From NCBI RefSeq assembly GCF_000296385.1, contig NZ_JH815185.1, positions 2,422,021-2,486,020 on the forward strand: a DNA stretch of 64,000 nt, in the 5' to 3' direction. The notes beneath the pieces are model-generated. The model had not been told where the DNA came from and ran no database searches. It saw nothing but the letters and a program-made list of their open reading frames with translations. Below are positions 11,093 through 19,501 of the stretch, one piece after another (the first letter of the stretch is position 1; each line of letters begins with the position of its first letter). The translations under genes and the position numbers were made by a program. Source of the stretch: Lachnoanaerobaculum sp. OBRC5-5 (GTDB lineage Bacteria; Bacillota; Clostridia; Lachnospirales; Lachnospiraceae).

Positions 11093-11335
11093 GAAATTTC
11101 AACAATAAAAAATCGCGGTGCCACCTTGATTCACAGTATGACCTGTGCACTTTAAGATACCTACATATCCCTTGCAACTGACGTATGCGTACGTTGTAGT
11201 ATACTTTGCCGAAGCATTTGACTACACCCTCCATGGTCCATTTGCTAGACTGTTTCTTATCCGGCTCTCACCTTCCCGGACTCTCTGTGAAGTCATGACT
11301 AACTTTATCTCCATATCAACGGTTTGATTATTTTT
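11041..11335 (-). promoter_or_regulatory. T-box riboswitch, Trp-specific, upstream of aroF-trp operon
   Basis: The minus strand carries the conserved T-box core AAGGTGGCACCGCGA at about 11113-11127, followed by an intrinsic terminator. Upstream, a Stem I region contains the GGTGAGAGCC element near 11265 and then AAATGGACCATGG, whose TGG (11238-11240) followed by A is the expected specifier codon for tRNA-Trp. T-box leaders bind the cognate tRNA; uncharged tRNA stabilises the antiterminator and lets transcription continue. The operon content matches the specifier. Exact stem boundaries were not computed. Confidence 0.93.
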
Positions 11336-11339
11336 TTGA

Positions 11340-11368
11340 ATTCTAATATAAAATTTTTATTATGTCAA
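11340..11368 (-). promoter_or_regulatory. Promoter of the aroF-trp operon
   Basis: On the minus strand a perfect TTGACA -35 (11363-11368) is separated by 17 bases from TAGAAT (11340-11345). This places the transcription start a few bases before the T-box Stem I, as it should be. Confidence 0.85.
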
Positions 11369-11407
11369 CAAAAATATTTTTAGGTGTATACTAAAAAACT
11401 CAAATCA

Positions 11408-11437
11408 TTTACATACAAGCAGTATAAATGTTATAAT
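11408..11437 (+). promoter_or_regulatory. Promoter of the 11510 membrane-protein gene
   Basis: TTTACA at 11408-11413 and a consensus TATAAT at 11432-11437 are separated by 18 bases. The promoter diverges from the trp promoter about 40 bases away. Confidence 0.6.
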
Positions 11438-11509
11438 AGGCGCGTATTCTTTGGCAAAAGGCTTTAATACACAAAGTCCATCAAAAAATAGATGTAAGAA
11501 AGGAGTGCG

Positions 11510-12331
11510 ATGGGTTTTTTAGAAAAATTGGAAAGAAAATTCGGCAGATATGCAATCAGAAATTTGATGATGTATCTGACTGTATTATATAGTATAGGTT
11601 TTGCTATATCCTTGATAAATATTGAAATATATTATAATTATTTATCGTTGGATATACCTAAAATACTTTCGGGTCAGGTGTGGAGACTTATTACATGGAC
11701 TATGTATGCACCGGATCAAAGTATATTTTTCGGGGCTATAATGCTGTATTTGTATTATAATCTCGGAAGCAATCTTGAAAGGGTTTGGGGAAGTTTCAGA
11801 TTTAATCTCTATATGTTTATGGGATATTTCTTCCTTATCGTTGGAGCATTTGTGCTGTATGCAATATACGGAGATTTTGTAAGTTATTATCCTCTAACAC
11901 CCGACAGCCTGAATATGTCAATATTTTTGGCTTTTGCAGCAACTTATCCTGAGATGAGCTTTTATGTATACTTTGTATTACCGATAAAGGCAAAATATTT
12001 GGCATTTGTATATTTACTTATTGAAGCATATAGTTTTATAATGGGTGGCGTCATTACAAAGGTATCAATAGGGCTTAGCTTGTTTAACTTTATAATATTC
12101 TATTTACTTACAAGAAACTGGTATAGAATATCACCGAAGAATATAGCCGGAAGGGCGAAATTTAAAAAGGCGGCCAAGATAAGACCGGCAGGTGAGTCGA
12201 TACATAAATGTGCGGTTTGCGGAAGAACCGAAAAAGATGACGATACACTGGAGTTTAGATTCTGTTCTAAATGTAAGGGGAATTTGGAGTATTGCTCAGA
12301 CCATTTATATACACATATTCATGTGGAATAG
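11510..12331 (+). CDS. Rhomboid-like membrane protein without visible catalytic motif, C-terminal zinc ribbon
   Basis: The 273-residue product begins with a short amphipathic head, then about six hydrophobic segments between residues 20 and 205. The layout resembles rhomboid-fold proteins: LSGQVWRLITWTMYAPDQ followed by NLGSNLERVWGSFRFNLYMF recalls the rhomboid L1 region. However, no GxSG serine motif and no following catalytic His can be found, so proteolysis is not expected. The C-terminus (about residues 230-273) has paired cysteines, CAVC, CSKC and YCSDH, suggesting a zinc ribbon. An AAGGAG site lies 5 bases before the ATG. The biological role is unknown. Confidence 0.6.
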   Translation: MGFLEKLERKFGRYAIRNLMMYLTVLYSIGFAISLINIEIYYNYLSLDIPKILSGQVWRLITWTMYAPDQSIFFGAIMLYLYYNLGSNLERVWGSFRFNLYMFMGYFFLIVGAFVLYAIYGDFVSYYPLTPDSLNMSIFLAFAATYPEMSFYVYFVLPIKAKYLAFVYLLIEAYSFIMGGVITKVSIGLSLFNFIIFYLLTRNWYRISPKNIAGRAKFKKAAKIRPAGESIHKCAVCGRTEKDDDTLEFRFCSKCKGNLEYCSDHLYTHIHVE

Positions 12332-12366
12332 AGCTTACATCCGTATTTTGAAGTATTATTGGTTTG

Positions 12367-12410
12367 CCGCTCATTTTTAAATATATCTTGATACATTTAA
12401 AAATGAGCGG
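12367..12410. repeat. 16-bp perfect inverted repeat upstream of pyk
   Basis: The arms at 12367-12382 and 12395-12410 (CCGCTCATTTTTAAAT and its complement) are perfect, with a 12-base loop. It lies 36 bases after the previous stop and 36 before the pyk start. No U-tract follows on either strand, so it may be an unusual terminator, a transcript-stabilising stem or an operator. Confidence 0.55.
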
Positions 12411-12446
12411 TAGTATTTACGCTTATAAAAATAAAGAGGAAAAGAA

Positions 12447-13883
12447 ATGAAGAGAACAAAGATTATCTGTACCATGGGTCCAAACACAAATGATAAAAAA
12501 CTTATGAAAGATATGGCGATTGCAGGAATGGATGTTGCCAGATTCAATTTTTCACATGGTGATTATGAGGAGCATCTTGGCAGACTGAATATACTGAGAG
12601 AAGTTAGAGAAGAGACAGGAAAGCATGTGGCTGCACTGCTTGATACAAAGGGTCCTGAAATAAGAACAGGTTTACTTGAAGGCGGTCAGAAGGTAACTTT
12701 AGTAGCCGGAAATGAATATACACTTACAATAAACGAATGTGTGGGAAATGATAAGAAAGGCTTTATCAATTACAGCGGTCTTAATGATGATGTAAAGGCG
12801 GGAGACAGGATACTTATAGATGACGGTCTTATCGAGCTTGAGGTAATATCTGTTGAAGGAGCCGATATACATACTAAAATTCTAAATGGCGGTGAGCTTG
12901 GAGAGAAAAAGGGTGTAAATGTACCGGGAGTTTCTATAAAGCTGCCAGCACTTACGCAGAAGGATATCGAAGATGTAAAATTTGCCTGTGACAACGGTTT
13001 TGACTTTATTGCGGCTTCTTTTATAAGAAACGGAGATGCGGTTCGTCAGATTAGAGAAATATTAAAGGAGAAGGGTTCAACTATCCAGATTATTTCAAAG
13101 ATTGAAAACCAGGAAGGTATCGACAATATGGACGATATCATCGAAGCAAGTGACGGTATCATGGTTGCAAGAGGTGATATGGGTGTTGAGATTGATGCTG
13201 CAAAATTACCTTTTATACAGAAAAAGATTATTGAAAAATGTTCTGTAGCGGGAAAGCCTGTAATTACAGCTACACAGATGCTTGATTCAATGATAAGAAA
13301 CCCAAGACCTACAAGAGCTGAGGTTTCAGACGTTGCAAATGCCATATATGACGGTACGGATGCAATAATGCTTTCAGGTGAGTCCGCAATGGGTAAGTAC
13401 CCTCTTGAAGCGCTCAAAATGATGGTAAAGATAGCAAAAGAGACGGAAACACATCTTGACCATGCACTTTACAGAGGCAGAAAAGTAAATAAGATGGATA
13501 AGAAGAATATTTCAAACCAGGTTGGCTATGCAGCAGTATATACAGCAGACCAATTGGATGCAAAAGCAATAATAGCACCTTCAATTACAGGATTCACCAC
13601 AAGAATGCTTTCAAAGTGGAGATCAAGTATACCTGTTTACGGAATGAGTCCAAGTATTTCAACAGTTCGTCAGATGCAGCTTTTCTACGGCGTAGTTCCT
13701 GTATGGGCAAAGAGAGCGGATACTACAGATGAGCTTATATCATCTTCGGTTGAGATATTAAAATCAGGAAAGTACATTAAGGAAAATGACCTTGTAGTAA
13801 TTACAGCAGGCATCATACCTGATAAAATTGAGAGAGGACCTGCAAAATATACAAATACAATGCAGGTCGAGATAGTAAAATAA
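12447..13883 (+). CDS. pyk: Pyruvate kinase
   Basis: Converts PEP and ADP to pyruvate and ATP in glycolysis. The 478-residue protein has the standard A/B/C domain form and lacks the extra C-terminal PEP-utiliser-like domain found in many Bacilli. Motifs: KIICTMGPN at the start, RFNFSHGDYEEH near residue 32, LDTKGPEIRTG near residue 66, the catalytic-Lys segment IISKIENQEG near residue 215, and the ATQMLDSMI motif near residue 275. An AGAGGAAAAG ribosome site precedes the ATG. It is probably transcribed alone. Confidence 0.97.
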   Translation: MKRTKIICTMGPNTNDKKLMKDMAIAGMDVARFNFSHGDYEEHLGRLNILREVREETGKHVAALLDTKGPEIRTGLLEGGQKVTLVAGNEYTLTINECVGNDKKGFINYSGLNDDVKAGDRILIDDGLIELEVISVEGADIHTKILNGGELGEKKGVNVPGVSIKLPALTQKDIEDVKFACDNGFDFIAASFIRNGDAVRQIREILKEKGSTIQIISKIENQEGIDNMDDIIEASDGIMVARGDMGVEIDAAKLPFIQKKIIEKCSVAGKPVITATQMLDSMIRNPRPTRAEVSDVANAIYDGTDAIMLSGESAMGKYPLEALKMMVKIAKETETHLDHALYRGRKVNKMDKKNISNQVGYAAVYTADQLDAKAIIAPSITGFTTRMLSKWRSSIPVYGMSPSISTVRQMQLFYGVVPVWAKRADTTDELISSSVEILKSGKYIKENDLVVITAGIIPDKIERGPAKYTNTMQVEIVK

Positions 13884-13967
13884 TTAATAAATTAGCATAC
13901 TTTTTATACAAAAATAAGTAGAATTATGGTAAAATACAGATAAATGAATGACCGTAAAGGTCCTATA

Positions 13968-14007
13968 AATAAAGTCACAAGGATGTATACATTCGGGTGA
14001 CTTTATT
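13968..14007 (+). terminator. Inverted repeat between pyk and ppiB, possible terminator or leader stem
   Basis: Perfect 11-bp arms (AATAAAGTCAC at 13968-13978 and its complement at 13997-14007) enclose an 18-base loop. The stem is followed by GGGATTATAAAGG rather than a T-run, so termination would be weak. A TAAAAT -10-like element lies upstream at about 13930, so the hairpin may instead sit in the ppiB leader. Confidence 0.4.
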
Positions 14008-14029
14008 GGGATTATAAAGGAGAGAAAAC

Positions 14030-14548
14030 ATGAAAAACCCAATAGTAACATTAACAATGACAGACGGCTCAGTAATCAAAATCGAACTTTACCCTGAGGT
14101 AGCTCCAAACACTGTAAGAAACTTTATCAGCCTGATTAATGAGAAGTTCTATGACGGACTTACATTCCACAGAGTAATTTCAGGATTTATGATACAGGGC
14201 GGATGCCCACAGGGAAACGGAATGGGCGGTCCTGACTATCAAATCAAGGGAGAGTTCAATCAGAACGGATTCCAGAATGATTTGGCACACAGCAGAGGAG
14301 TTATTTCAATGGCAAGAGCTATGAGCCCGAACTCGGCAGGTTCACAGTTCTTTATAATGCATCAGGATGCACCTCATTTAGACGGAGCATATGCCGCATT
14401 CGGAATGGTAATCGAGGGAATGGATGTAGTTGACAGAATTGCAGCTGCAGATACAGATTACAATGACAGACCGAATACAGAGCAGAAGATTGCAACTATG
14501 ACAGTGGATACATTCGGCGAGACTTATGAAGCTCCTGAAAAGTGTTAA
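14030..14548 (+). CDS. ppiB: Cyclophilin-type peptidyl-prolyl cis-trans isomerase
   Basis: Catalyses proline isomerisation during folding, in the cytoplasm since no signal peptide is present. The 172-residue product is a short single-domain cyclophilin. It has FHRVISGFMIQGG (active-site Arg and Phe) near residue 44, GVISMARAMSPNSAGSQFFI near residue 90 and LDGAYAAFG near residue 118. A GGAGAG ribosome site precedes the start. The next gene begins inside its last 23 bases. Confidence 0.94.
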   Translation: MKNPIVTLTMTDGSVIKIELYPEVAPNTVRNFISLINEKFYDGLTFHRVISGFMIQGGCPQGNGMGGPDYQIKGEFNQNGFQNDLAHSRGVISMARAMSPNSAGSQFFIMHQDAPHLDGAYAAFGMVIEGMDVVDRIAAADTDYNDRPNTEQKIATMTVDTFGETYEAPEKC

Positions 14549-15164
14549 TGTTTCAGGACAGCATTGTGATATATTGATATCTGATGAAAATGTGGCTTTG
14601 TGGGAGGCATTTAACTCTCACAAGGCCACAATTGCTGTACTCGGTAAAGAAGATATAGATATATCGGTTTCAAAATATGCGGTGGAAAGTCTTGAAGACA
14701 TTGATGAGGAATATATAAAGAAGGTTGCCTGCAGAACTCTGGGTATGCCTTTTAATATAGGCAAGGTGGAAGGTATGAATATTCGTGAGATGAGACCCTA
14801 CGACTTTGAAATTTTATCTCAATTTGGAGAATTTCCTTTTAAAACAAAAAATGACTTACAGGAATATATTTCCTTTCACTACGATTTCTACGGCTACGGA
14901 TTATATGTATTTGAAAATGATAACGGGTTCATGGGTCTGGCAGGATTTTACAATAAAGACGGAAAATGTTATATTTCATATATGACTGAAGAAAGATACC
15001 GAAGGTGCGGATATACATTTAAAGTATGCAGGTATTTACTGGATTACTTAAGAGAGTCTGTAAAAATAATTGATGTATATGCACAAATAGACAAATCAAA
15101 TATAGTATCGATTAGTTTTGCTAAAAAACTTGGTGTGATAATAAATGAAATTTTAATAGAGTGA
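14526..15164 (+). CDS. GNAT-family N-acetyltransferase
   Basis: The 212-residue product overlaps the ppiB end by 23 bases in a different frame, suggesting coupled translation. The N-terminal 75 residues resemble nothing recognised. The C-terminal part (about 80-212) follows the GNAT layout: MNIREMRPYDFEIL, then GFMGLAGFY, then a strand and an acetyl-CoA pyrophosphate-loop region (YRRCGYTFKVCRYLLDYL), then SNIVSISFAKKLGV. The Q/RxxGxG/A loop is imperfect (RRCGYT), so acetyl-CoA binding is probable, not proven. The substrate is unknown. Confidence 0.7.
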   Translation: MKLLKSVNVSGQHCDILISDENVALWEAFNSHKATIAVLGKEDIDISVSKYAVESLEDIDEEYIKKVACRTLGMPFNIGKVEGMNIREMRPYDFEILSQFGEFPFKTKNDLQEYISFHYDFYGYGLYVFENDNGFMGLAGFYNKDGKCYISYMTEERYRRCGYTFKVCRYLLDYLRESVKIIDVYAQIDKSNIVSISFAKKLGVIINEILIE

Positions 15165-15277
15165 TGTTTAATTGCATACGCAGGTTAGAAAAACCTAACT
15201 GTTGTTTTTATACAAATTTTAATGTATAATTTTAGGAACAATATTTTTAGGGGCAGTAAAATACAGAGGTTTATTGA

Positions 15278-16156
15278 ATGAAAGTGAAGGCATTTGCAAA
15301 AATTAATTTATGCTTGGATGTACTGAGAAGAAAAGAAAACGGTTACCATGAAGTAGAAATGGTTATGACAAATGTTGATATATTTGACGTACTTGAAATT
15401 AAAGAACTTGAAGAAAAAAAGATATTACTTAAATCATACAATACGGATTTTGCAATGGATGAGACCAATCTTATATACAAGGCCATAGCGCTTTTGCAAA
15501 AGGAAACCGGAAAGACATTCGGAGTGGAGGTTTTGCTGGAAAAGAATATCCCGATGGAAGCAGGTATGGCAGGGGGAAGCGCAGATGCGGCTGCTACATT
15601 AAAAGCGGTAAATGAGCTTTTTACACTCGGTGTAAGTGATGAGAGACTTTTGGAGCTTGGAGCAAGCCTAGGTGCGGATATACCTTTTTGTATAATGGGA
15701 GGAACGGTACTGGCAAGCGGAATCGGAGAAAAGCTTAGGCGATTAAGCCCCTTACCGAAAATGAAACTTTTAATAGTAAAACCGAAAGCGGGTCTTTCTA
15801 CAAAAAAGGTATATGAGAGCCTTGATATAGACGGCCTTAATAAGGCAGGATTTATACATAAAGATGTAGGTGAAATGGTTTCGGTTATAGAGAGTGATGA
15901 AGCCGATAAGACAAAGATAGAAAAAATTGCCGGGAGACTCGACAATATTTTGGAGGTGCCTTCTATAAGACTTTTGCCTTTAATAGCGGATATCAAGCAA
16001 AAGATGCTTGATAACAATTGTCTTGGAGCTCTTATGAGCGGAAGCGGAACCGCAATATTCGGTATCTATGAAAATGATGAGGATATGATAAAGACCAAAG
16101 AAATATTGGAAAAAGACGACAGAATAAATTATATACAGATTACAAATACACTATAG
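15278..16156 (+). CDS. ispE: 4-diphosphocytidyl-2-C-methyl-D-erythritol kinase
   Basis: IspE phosphorylates CDP-ME in the MEP (non-mevalonate) isoprenoid pathway. The 292-residue GHMP kinase starts KAFAKINLCLDVLRRKENGYHE, which is diagnostic. The ATP loop PMEAGMAGGSADAAAT lies near residue 93, and the third GHMP motif (GALMSGSGTAIFG) near residue 250. The following regulator starts 20 bases after its stop, so co-transcription is likely. Confidence 0.96.
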   Translation: MKVKAFAKINLCLDVLRRKENGYHEVEMVMTNVDIFDVLEIKELEEKKILLKSYNTDFAMDETNLIYKAIALLQKETGKTFGVEVLLEKNIPMEAGMAGGSADAAATLKAVNELFTLGVSDERLLELGASLGADIPFCIMGGTVLASGIGEKLRRLSPLPKMKLLIVKPKAGLSTKKVYESLDIDGLNKAGFIHKDVGEMVSVIESDEADKTKIEKIAGRLDNILEVPSIRLLPLIADIKQKMLDNNCLGALMSGSGTAIFGIYENDEDMIKTKEILEKDDRINYIQITNTL

Positions 16157-16176
16157 AAAGATATATGGAGGATACA

Positions 16177-16857
16177 ATGACAGCTTTTTCGCATGCAGAC
16201 GGAGATGAATATATGCCACTGAGAGATGTGGTTTTTAAAACTTTAAGACAGGCAATTCTAAGAGGAGAGTTGCAGCCGGGTGAGAGACTTATGGAGATAG
16301 CTCTCTCAAAGAAGCTTGGAGTGTCAAGAACACCTATAAGAGAAGCTATAAGAATGCTTGAACTTGAAGGCCTTGTGCTTATGATTCCGAGAAAGGGTGC
16401 AGAGGTTGCAGGGATTACCGAAAAGAATCTTAGAGATACTCTGGAAGTGAGAAGAGCCTTGGAGGAGCTTGCAATAGAACTCTCATGTACAAAGATTACG
16501 GATGAGGAGTTAAATGAGCTTGAGCAGGCTGAAGAGGAATTTGTTGATTCAATAGAAAATAAAGATATTATTGATATTGCACGTGCAGATGAGAAATTTC
16601 ATGATATAATATTTACAAGCACAGGCAATGATAAGCTGGTACAGATGATAAATAATCTACGTGAGCAGATGTATCGTTACAGACTTGAATATGTAAAGGC
16701 TGAGGCTACAAGAAATCAGCTTATGGAAGAGCATGAGATGATATTAAAGGCGCTAAAGTGCAGAGACAAGTCGGAGGCTAAGAGAATCATTGCCGAGCAT
16801 ATAAATAATCAGGAGGTGAATGTTTCCAAGAAGATCAAGGAGACACCTACAAAATAA
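16177..16857 (+). CDS. GntR-family transcriptional regulator, FadR/FCD subfamily
   Basis: A DNA-binding regulator of 226 residues. The N-terminal winged helix (about residues 10-80) has the family signature LRQAILRGELQPGERLMEIALSKKLGVSRTPIREAIRMLELEGL in contiguous form. The C-terminal FCD ligand domain contains RADEKFHDIIF and a late EEHEMILKAL segment. The ATG at 16177 is preferred over one at 16165 because the latter overlaps the GGAGG ribosome site. The stop overlaps the ddl start (TAATG), tying it to the wall-precursor genes. Ligand unknown. Confidence 0.88.
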   Translation: MTAFSHADGDEYMPLRDVVFKTLRQAILRGELQPGERLMEIALSKKLGVSRTPIREAIRMLELEGLVLMIPRKGAEVAGITEKNLRDTLEVRRALEELAIELSCTKITDEELNELEQAEEEFVDSIENKDIIDIARADEKFHDIIFTSTGNDKLVQMINNLREQMYRYRLEYVKAEATRNQLMEEHEMILKALKCRDKSEAKRIIAEHINNQEVNVSKKIKETPTK

Positions 16858-17906
16858 TGAGGAAATTAGTGATAATATTCGGAGGACAGTCCTCTGAACA
16901 TGAGATATCTGTAATATCTGCAACCAATATATCAAAACAGGTGGATACTGATAAATATGAGCTCATTTTAATCGGTATCACTAAGGAAGGTAAATGGCTC
17001 AAGGTTGAGAATATATCTTCAATGGAAGACGGAAGTTGGATTAATTCAAGAACAAGTGCATTTATTTTGCCTGATGCAACAAAAAAGTGTATAATAGTAG
17101 AGACAGATGGTGAATATAAAGAAATTCATGTGGATGTGGTATTTCCTGTACTGCATGGACTCTATGGTGAAGACGGTACTGTTCAAGGACTGTTGGAACT
17201 TGCAAAGATTCCCTATGTAGGGTGTGGAGTTTTAGCCAGTGCCGTAGGTATGGACAAGATCTATACAAAACTTGTTGTTGACAAGCTCGGTATAAGACAG
17301 GCCGCATATGAGCCGGTACTTGACTATGAAGCGAGGGAGGATTTTGAAGGAGTAATAAAGAGGATTGAAAACAGATTTGACTATCCGGTATTTGTAAAGC
17401 CTTCAAACGCCGGTTCTTCAAGAGGTGTATCAAAAGCCTCAAACAGAGAGGAACTGGAAAAAGGTATAAAAGAAGCTCTAAATCATGACAGAAAAGTTCT
17501 TGTGGAAGAAACTATAGTGGGACATGAGGTGGAATGCGGAGTGCTTGGCAAACCGGGAGATGTAATGGCAAGCGGAGTCGGTGAGATAAAATCGGCGGCA
17601 ACATTCTATGATTATGATGCAAAATATAAGCTTGATTCACTTACATTGCTTGACTCAAAGCTTCCTGACGGAGTAAGAGAAAAACTTCCCGAGTGCGCAA
17701 AAAAGATTTTTACAGCTTTGGACGGATTCGGACTTTCAAGAGTGGACTTCTTTGCAAAGGAAGACGGAGAAATTGTATTTAATGAGATAAATACAATGCC
17801 CGGATTTACCGCAATAAGTATGTATCCTATGTTATTTGAGGCTGCAGGTATCGGAAAGAAAGACCTGATTGACAGACTTATTGATTTGGCTTTTGAGAGA
17901 AGGTGA
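16857..17906 (+). CDS. ddl: D-alanine--D-alanine ligase
   Basis: An ATP-grasp enzyme that makes the D-Ala-D-Ala dipeptide for peptidoglycan. The 349-residue length is typical. Motifs are IIFGGQSSEHEISV at the start, PVLHGLYGEDGTVQG near residue 97, the ATP-grasp segment FVKPSNAGSSRGVSK near residue 178, and NEINTMPGFT near residue 312. The Tyr of the omega-loop region (YDYDAKY) is present, which agrees with a Ddl, not a D-Ala-D-Lac ligase. It is directly coupled to the GntR gene upstream and followed 6 bases later by murI. Confidence 0.95.
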   Translation: MRKLVIIFGGQSSEHEISVISATNISKQVDTDKYELILIGITKEGKWLKVENISSMEDGSWINSRTSAFILPDATKKCIIVETDGEYKEIHVDVVFPVLHGLYGEDGTVQGLLELAKIPYVGCGVLASAVGMDKIYTKLVVDKLGIRQAAYEPVLDYEAREDFEGVIKRIENRFDYPVFVKPSNAGSSRGVSKASNREELEKGIKEALNHDRKVLVEETIVGHEVECGVLGKPGDVMASGVGEIKSAATFYDYDAKYKLDSLTLLDSKLPDGVREKLPECAKKIFTALDGFGLSRVDFFAKEDGEIVFNEINTMPGFTAISMYPMLFEAAGIGKKDLIDRLIDLAFERR

Positions 17907-17912
17907 TTTTTC

Positions 17913-18716
17913 TTGAATTTACCTATAGGAATATTTGATTCGGGTGTCGGAGGGCTTACGGTAGCAAGGGAAATAGTGTCGCAGATGCCAAATGAAAGTA
18001 CTGTTTATTTTGGAGATACGGCAAGAGTTCCATACGGCTCCAAGTCAAGAGATACTATTATTAAATACTCCGGACAGATTGTAAAATTTTTACAGACAAA
18101 AAATGTAAAAGCTATTGTGATTGCGTGCAATACCGCCAGTGCTTTTGCGCTTGACATATTAAAGACAGAGATTGATATACCGATTATGGGAGTTATTCAT
18201 GCAGGTGCCATAACTGCCGCCAAAACTACAAAGGTGGGAAGGATTGGAGTTGTGGGTACCAGCGGAACCATATCAAGCGGTATATATGAGAAAACTATTC
18301 ATCAGATAAATAATGAACTTGAAGTAATACAAAAGGCCTGTCCGCTTTTGGTTCCTTTGGTAGAAGAGGGCCTTATAAACGACAGAGTTACAGATGAGAT
18401 TATTTCAAGGTATGTTAGTGAATTAAAGAGCAGACATATTGACAGTCTGGTATTGGGATGTACCCATTATCCTTTACTGTATAAGACTTTTGGAAGGATT
18501 ATGGGAGAGGAAGTTTCCCTTGTAAATCCTGCATATGAGACCGCGAAGGAATTGAAATCTTTGTTGGAGCGTGAGAATCTTTGTACCGTGGATGACGGCG
18601 AAGTTTTTCATGACTTTTATGTCAGTGATATGGCGGAAAGATTTAGTGATTTTGCATCTTCTATTATGCCCGGCATAGTAAAGAAGGCCGGTATAGTCAA
18701 TATAGAGGAATTTTAG
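17913..18716 (+). CDS. murI: Glutamate racemase
   Basis: Interconverts L- and D-glutamate for peptidoglycan. The 267-residue protein begins PIGIFDSGVGGLTV with the family's first catalytic-region motif. The two catalytic cysteines are in IACNTASA near residue 72 and VLGCTHYPLL near residue 184. The start is a TTG at 17913, since no ATG or GTG is available near the conserved N-terminus; an AAGGTGA site lies upstream. With ddl it forms a small cell-wall precursor unit. Confidence 0.95.
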   Translation: MNLPIGIFDSGVGGLTVAREIVSQMPNESTVYFGDTARVPYGSKSRDTIIKYSGQIVKFLQTKNVKAIVIACNTASAFALDILKTEIDIPIMGVIHAGAITAAKTTKVGRIGVVGTSGTISSGIYEKTIHQINNELEVIQKACPLLVPLVEEGLINDRVTDEIISRYVSELKSRHIDSLVLGCTHYPLLYKTFGRIMGEEVSLVNPAYETAKELKSLLERENLCTVDDGEVFHDFYVSDMAERFSDFASSIMPGIVKKAGIVNIEEF

Positions 18717-19005
18717 TGACAATAAAATATTGTTACGATTAAAAAACATTTAAAGCTTTGCAGAATGCATACAAATTGGATTGGCTAGACAAGAGTGTAC
18801 ATAAAGCAGACAGGCATTCTTTGTTGAGCATAGTTATCAGTTTTTTATTTAAGGTTATTTTATATAGAATAGTGGGGAGATACATTTTTCTAGTAAACTA
18901 TCATTCTTTTATTTTAAACTTGATATTTGCATAACAACCAGTGGTAGCTTAGGGTTGGGTAGAGACCGCATTGCGGCTTCTACTATGGTTTTAAGGTAGA
19001 AGATT
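18717..19005 (+). other. 289-base gap with leader-like hairpins
   Basis: No coding region was found. A long-range AGAATGC/GCATTCT pair lies near 18761 and 18815. A clear hairpin lies at 18959-18983 (GTAGA and CCGC arms with TCTAC and GCGG), about 22 bases before the DUF1934 start. This could be a 5' leader structure. No known riboswitch was recognised, and no clean U-tract terminator for murI is visible. Confidence 0.4.
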
Positions 19006-19452
19006 ATGAAAGAATTTGTAGATATTGAGATTAGCGGCTCTCATTTGAGGTATGATGAGAACGATCCTATTGCCGTGAATATTTCAGGAAATCACTATAT
19101 TGATGGTGATATACACAAAATAACTTACGTGGAAGAAGCCCAAGGTTTTGATGAAATTATCCTTAATACAATAATAGTAAAGAAGAACAGGGTTGAAATT
19201 ATCAAAGAGGGTGTGGTAAATTCCAAGATGGTATTTGCCAATAACAGTAGGTACAAAACAATATATGACACTCCCTTTGGAAGATTGGATATGGAAACAG
19301 AGACAAAGCTTCTGCTCATAGATATGAACGAAGAAGAGATAAATGTCTATGTTGAATACATACTCTACATAGAGGGAGATAGGGCATCAAATTCAAAGAT
19401 GCGCATTCACATAGTTGAAGCTGTTGATAGAGTAGATAAAAAGGGTGGTTGA
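19006..19452 (+). CDS. DUF1934 (YwiB-like, calycin-type beta-barrel) protein
   Basis: The 148-residue product is mostly beta-strand in pattern and matches the DUF1934 family: VDIEISGSHL at the N-terminus, ITYVEEAQGF in the first third, TPFGRLDMETET in the middle and INVYVEYILYIEGD near the end. Family members have a lipocalin-like barrel and no assigned function. It is preceded by AAGG at about 13 bases and by the structured gap. Its stop lies within the terminator stem. Confidence 0.75.
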   Translation: MKEFVDIEISGSHLRYDENDPIAVNISGNHYIDGDIHKITYVEEAQGFDEIILNTIIVKKNRVEIIKEGVVNSKMVFANNSRYKTIYDTPFGRLDMETETKLLLIDMNEEEINVYVEYILYIEGDRASNSKMRIHIVEAVDRVDKKGG

Positions 19453-19466
19453 TCCGCCCTTTTTTA
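19438..19466 (+). terminator. Intrinsic terminator overlapping the DUF1934 stop
   Basis: AAAAAGGGTGG pairs with CCGCCCTTTTTT around a 5-base loop that contains the stop codon. It has a strong U-run. Confidence 0.8.
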
Positions 19467-19501
19467 GAACAGGTTAGTTAAACCTAAGTCAAGGAGAAAA
19501 T

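Noticed and set aside
11023-11124. N-terminal extension of DAHP synthase from a GTG start
   Set aside because: The extension is encoded by the T-box core and terminator, and a strong AGGAGG site points to the ATG at 11022.
15182-15203. Terminator after the GNAT gene
   Set aside because: The GTTAG/CTAAC stem is only 5 bp with a weak T-rich tail, too poor to call.
15343-16017. Long minus-strand frame opposite ispE
   Set aside because: It is a mirror frame with Ser-rich composition; ispE on the other strand is a clear conserved gene.
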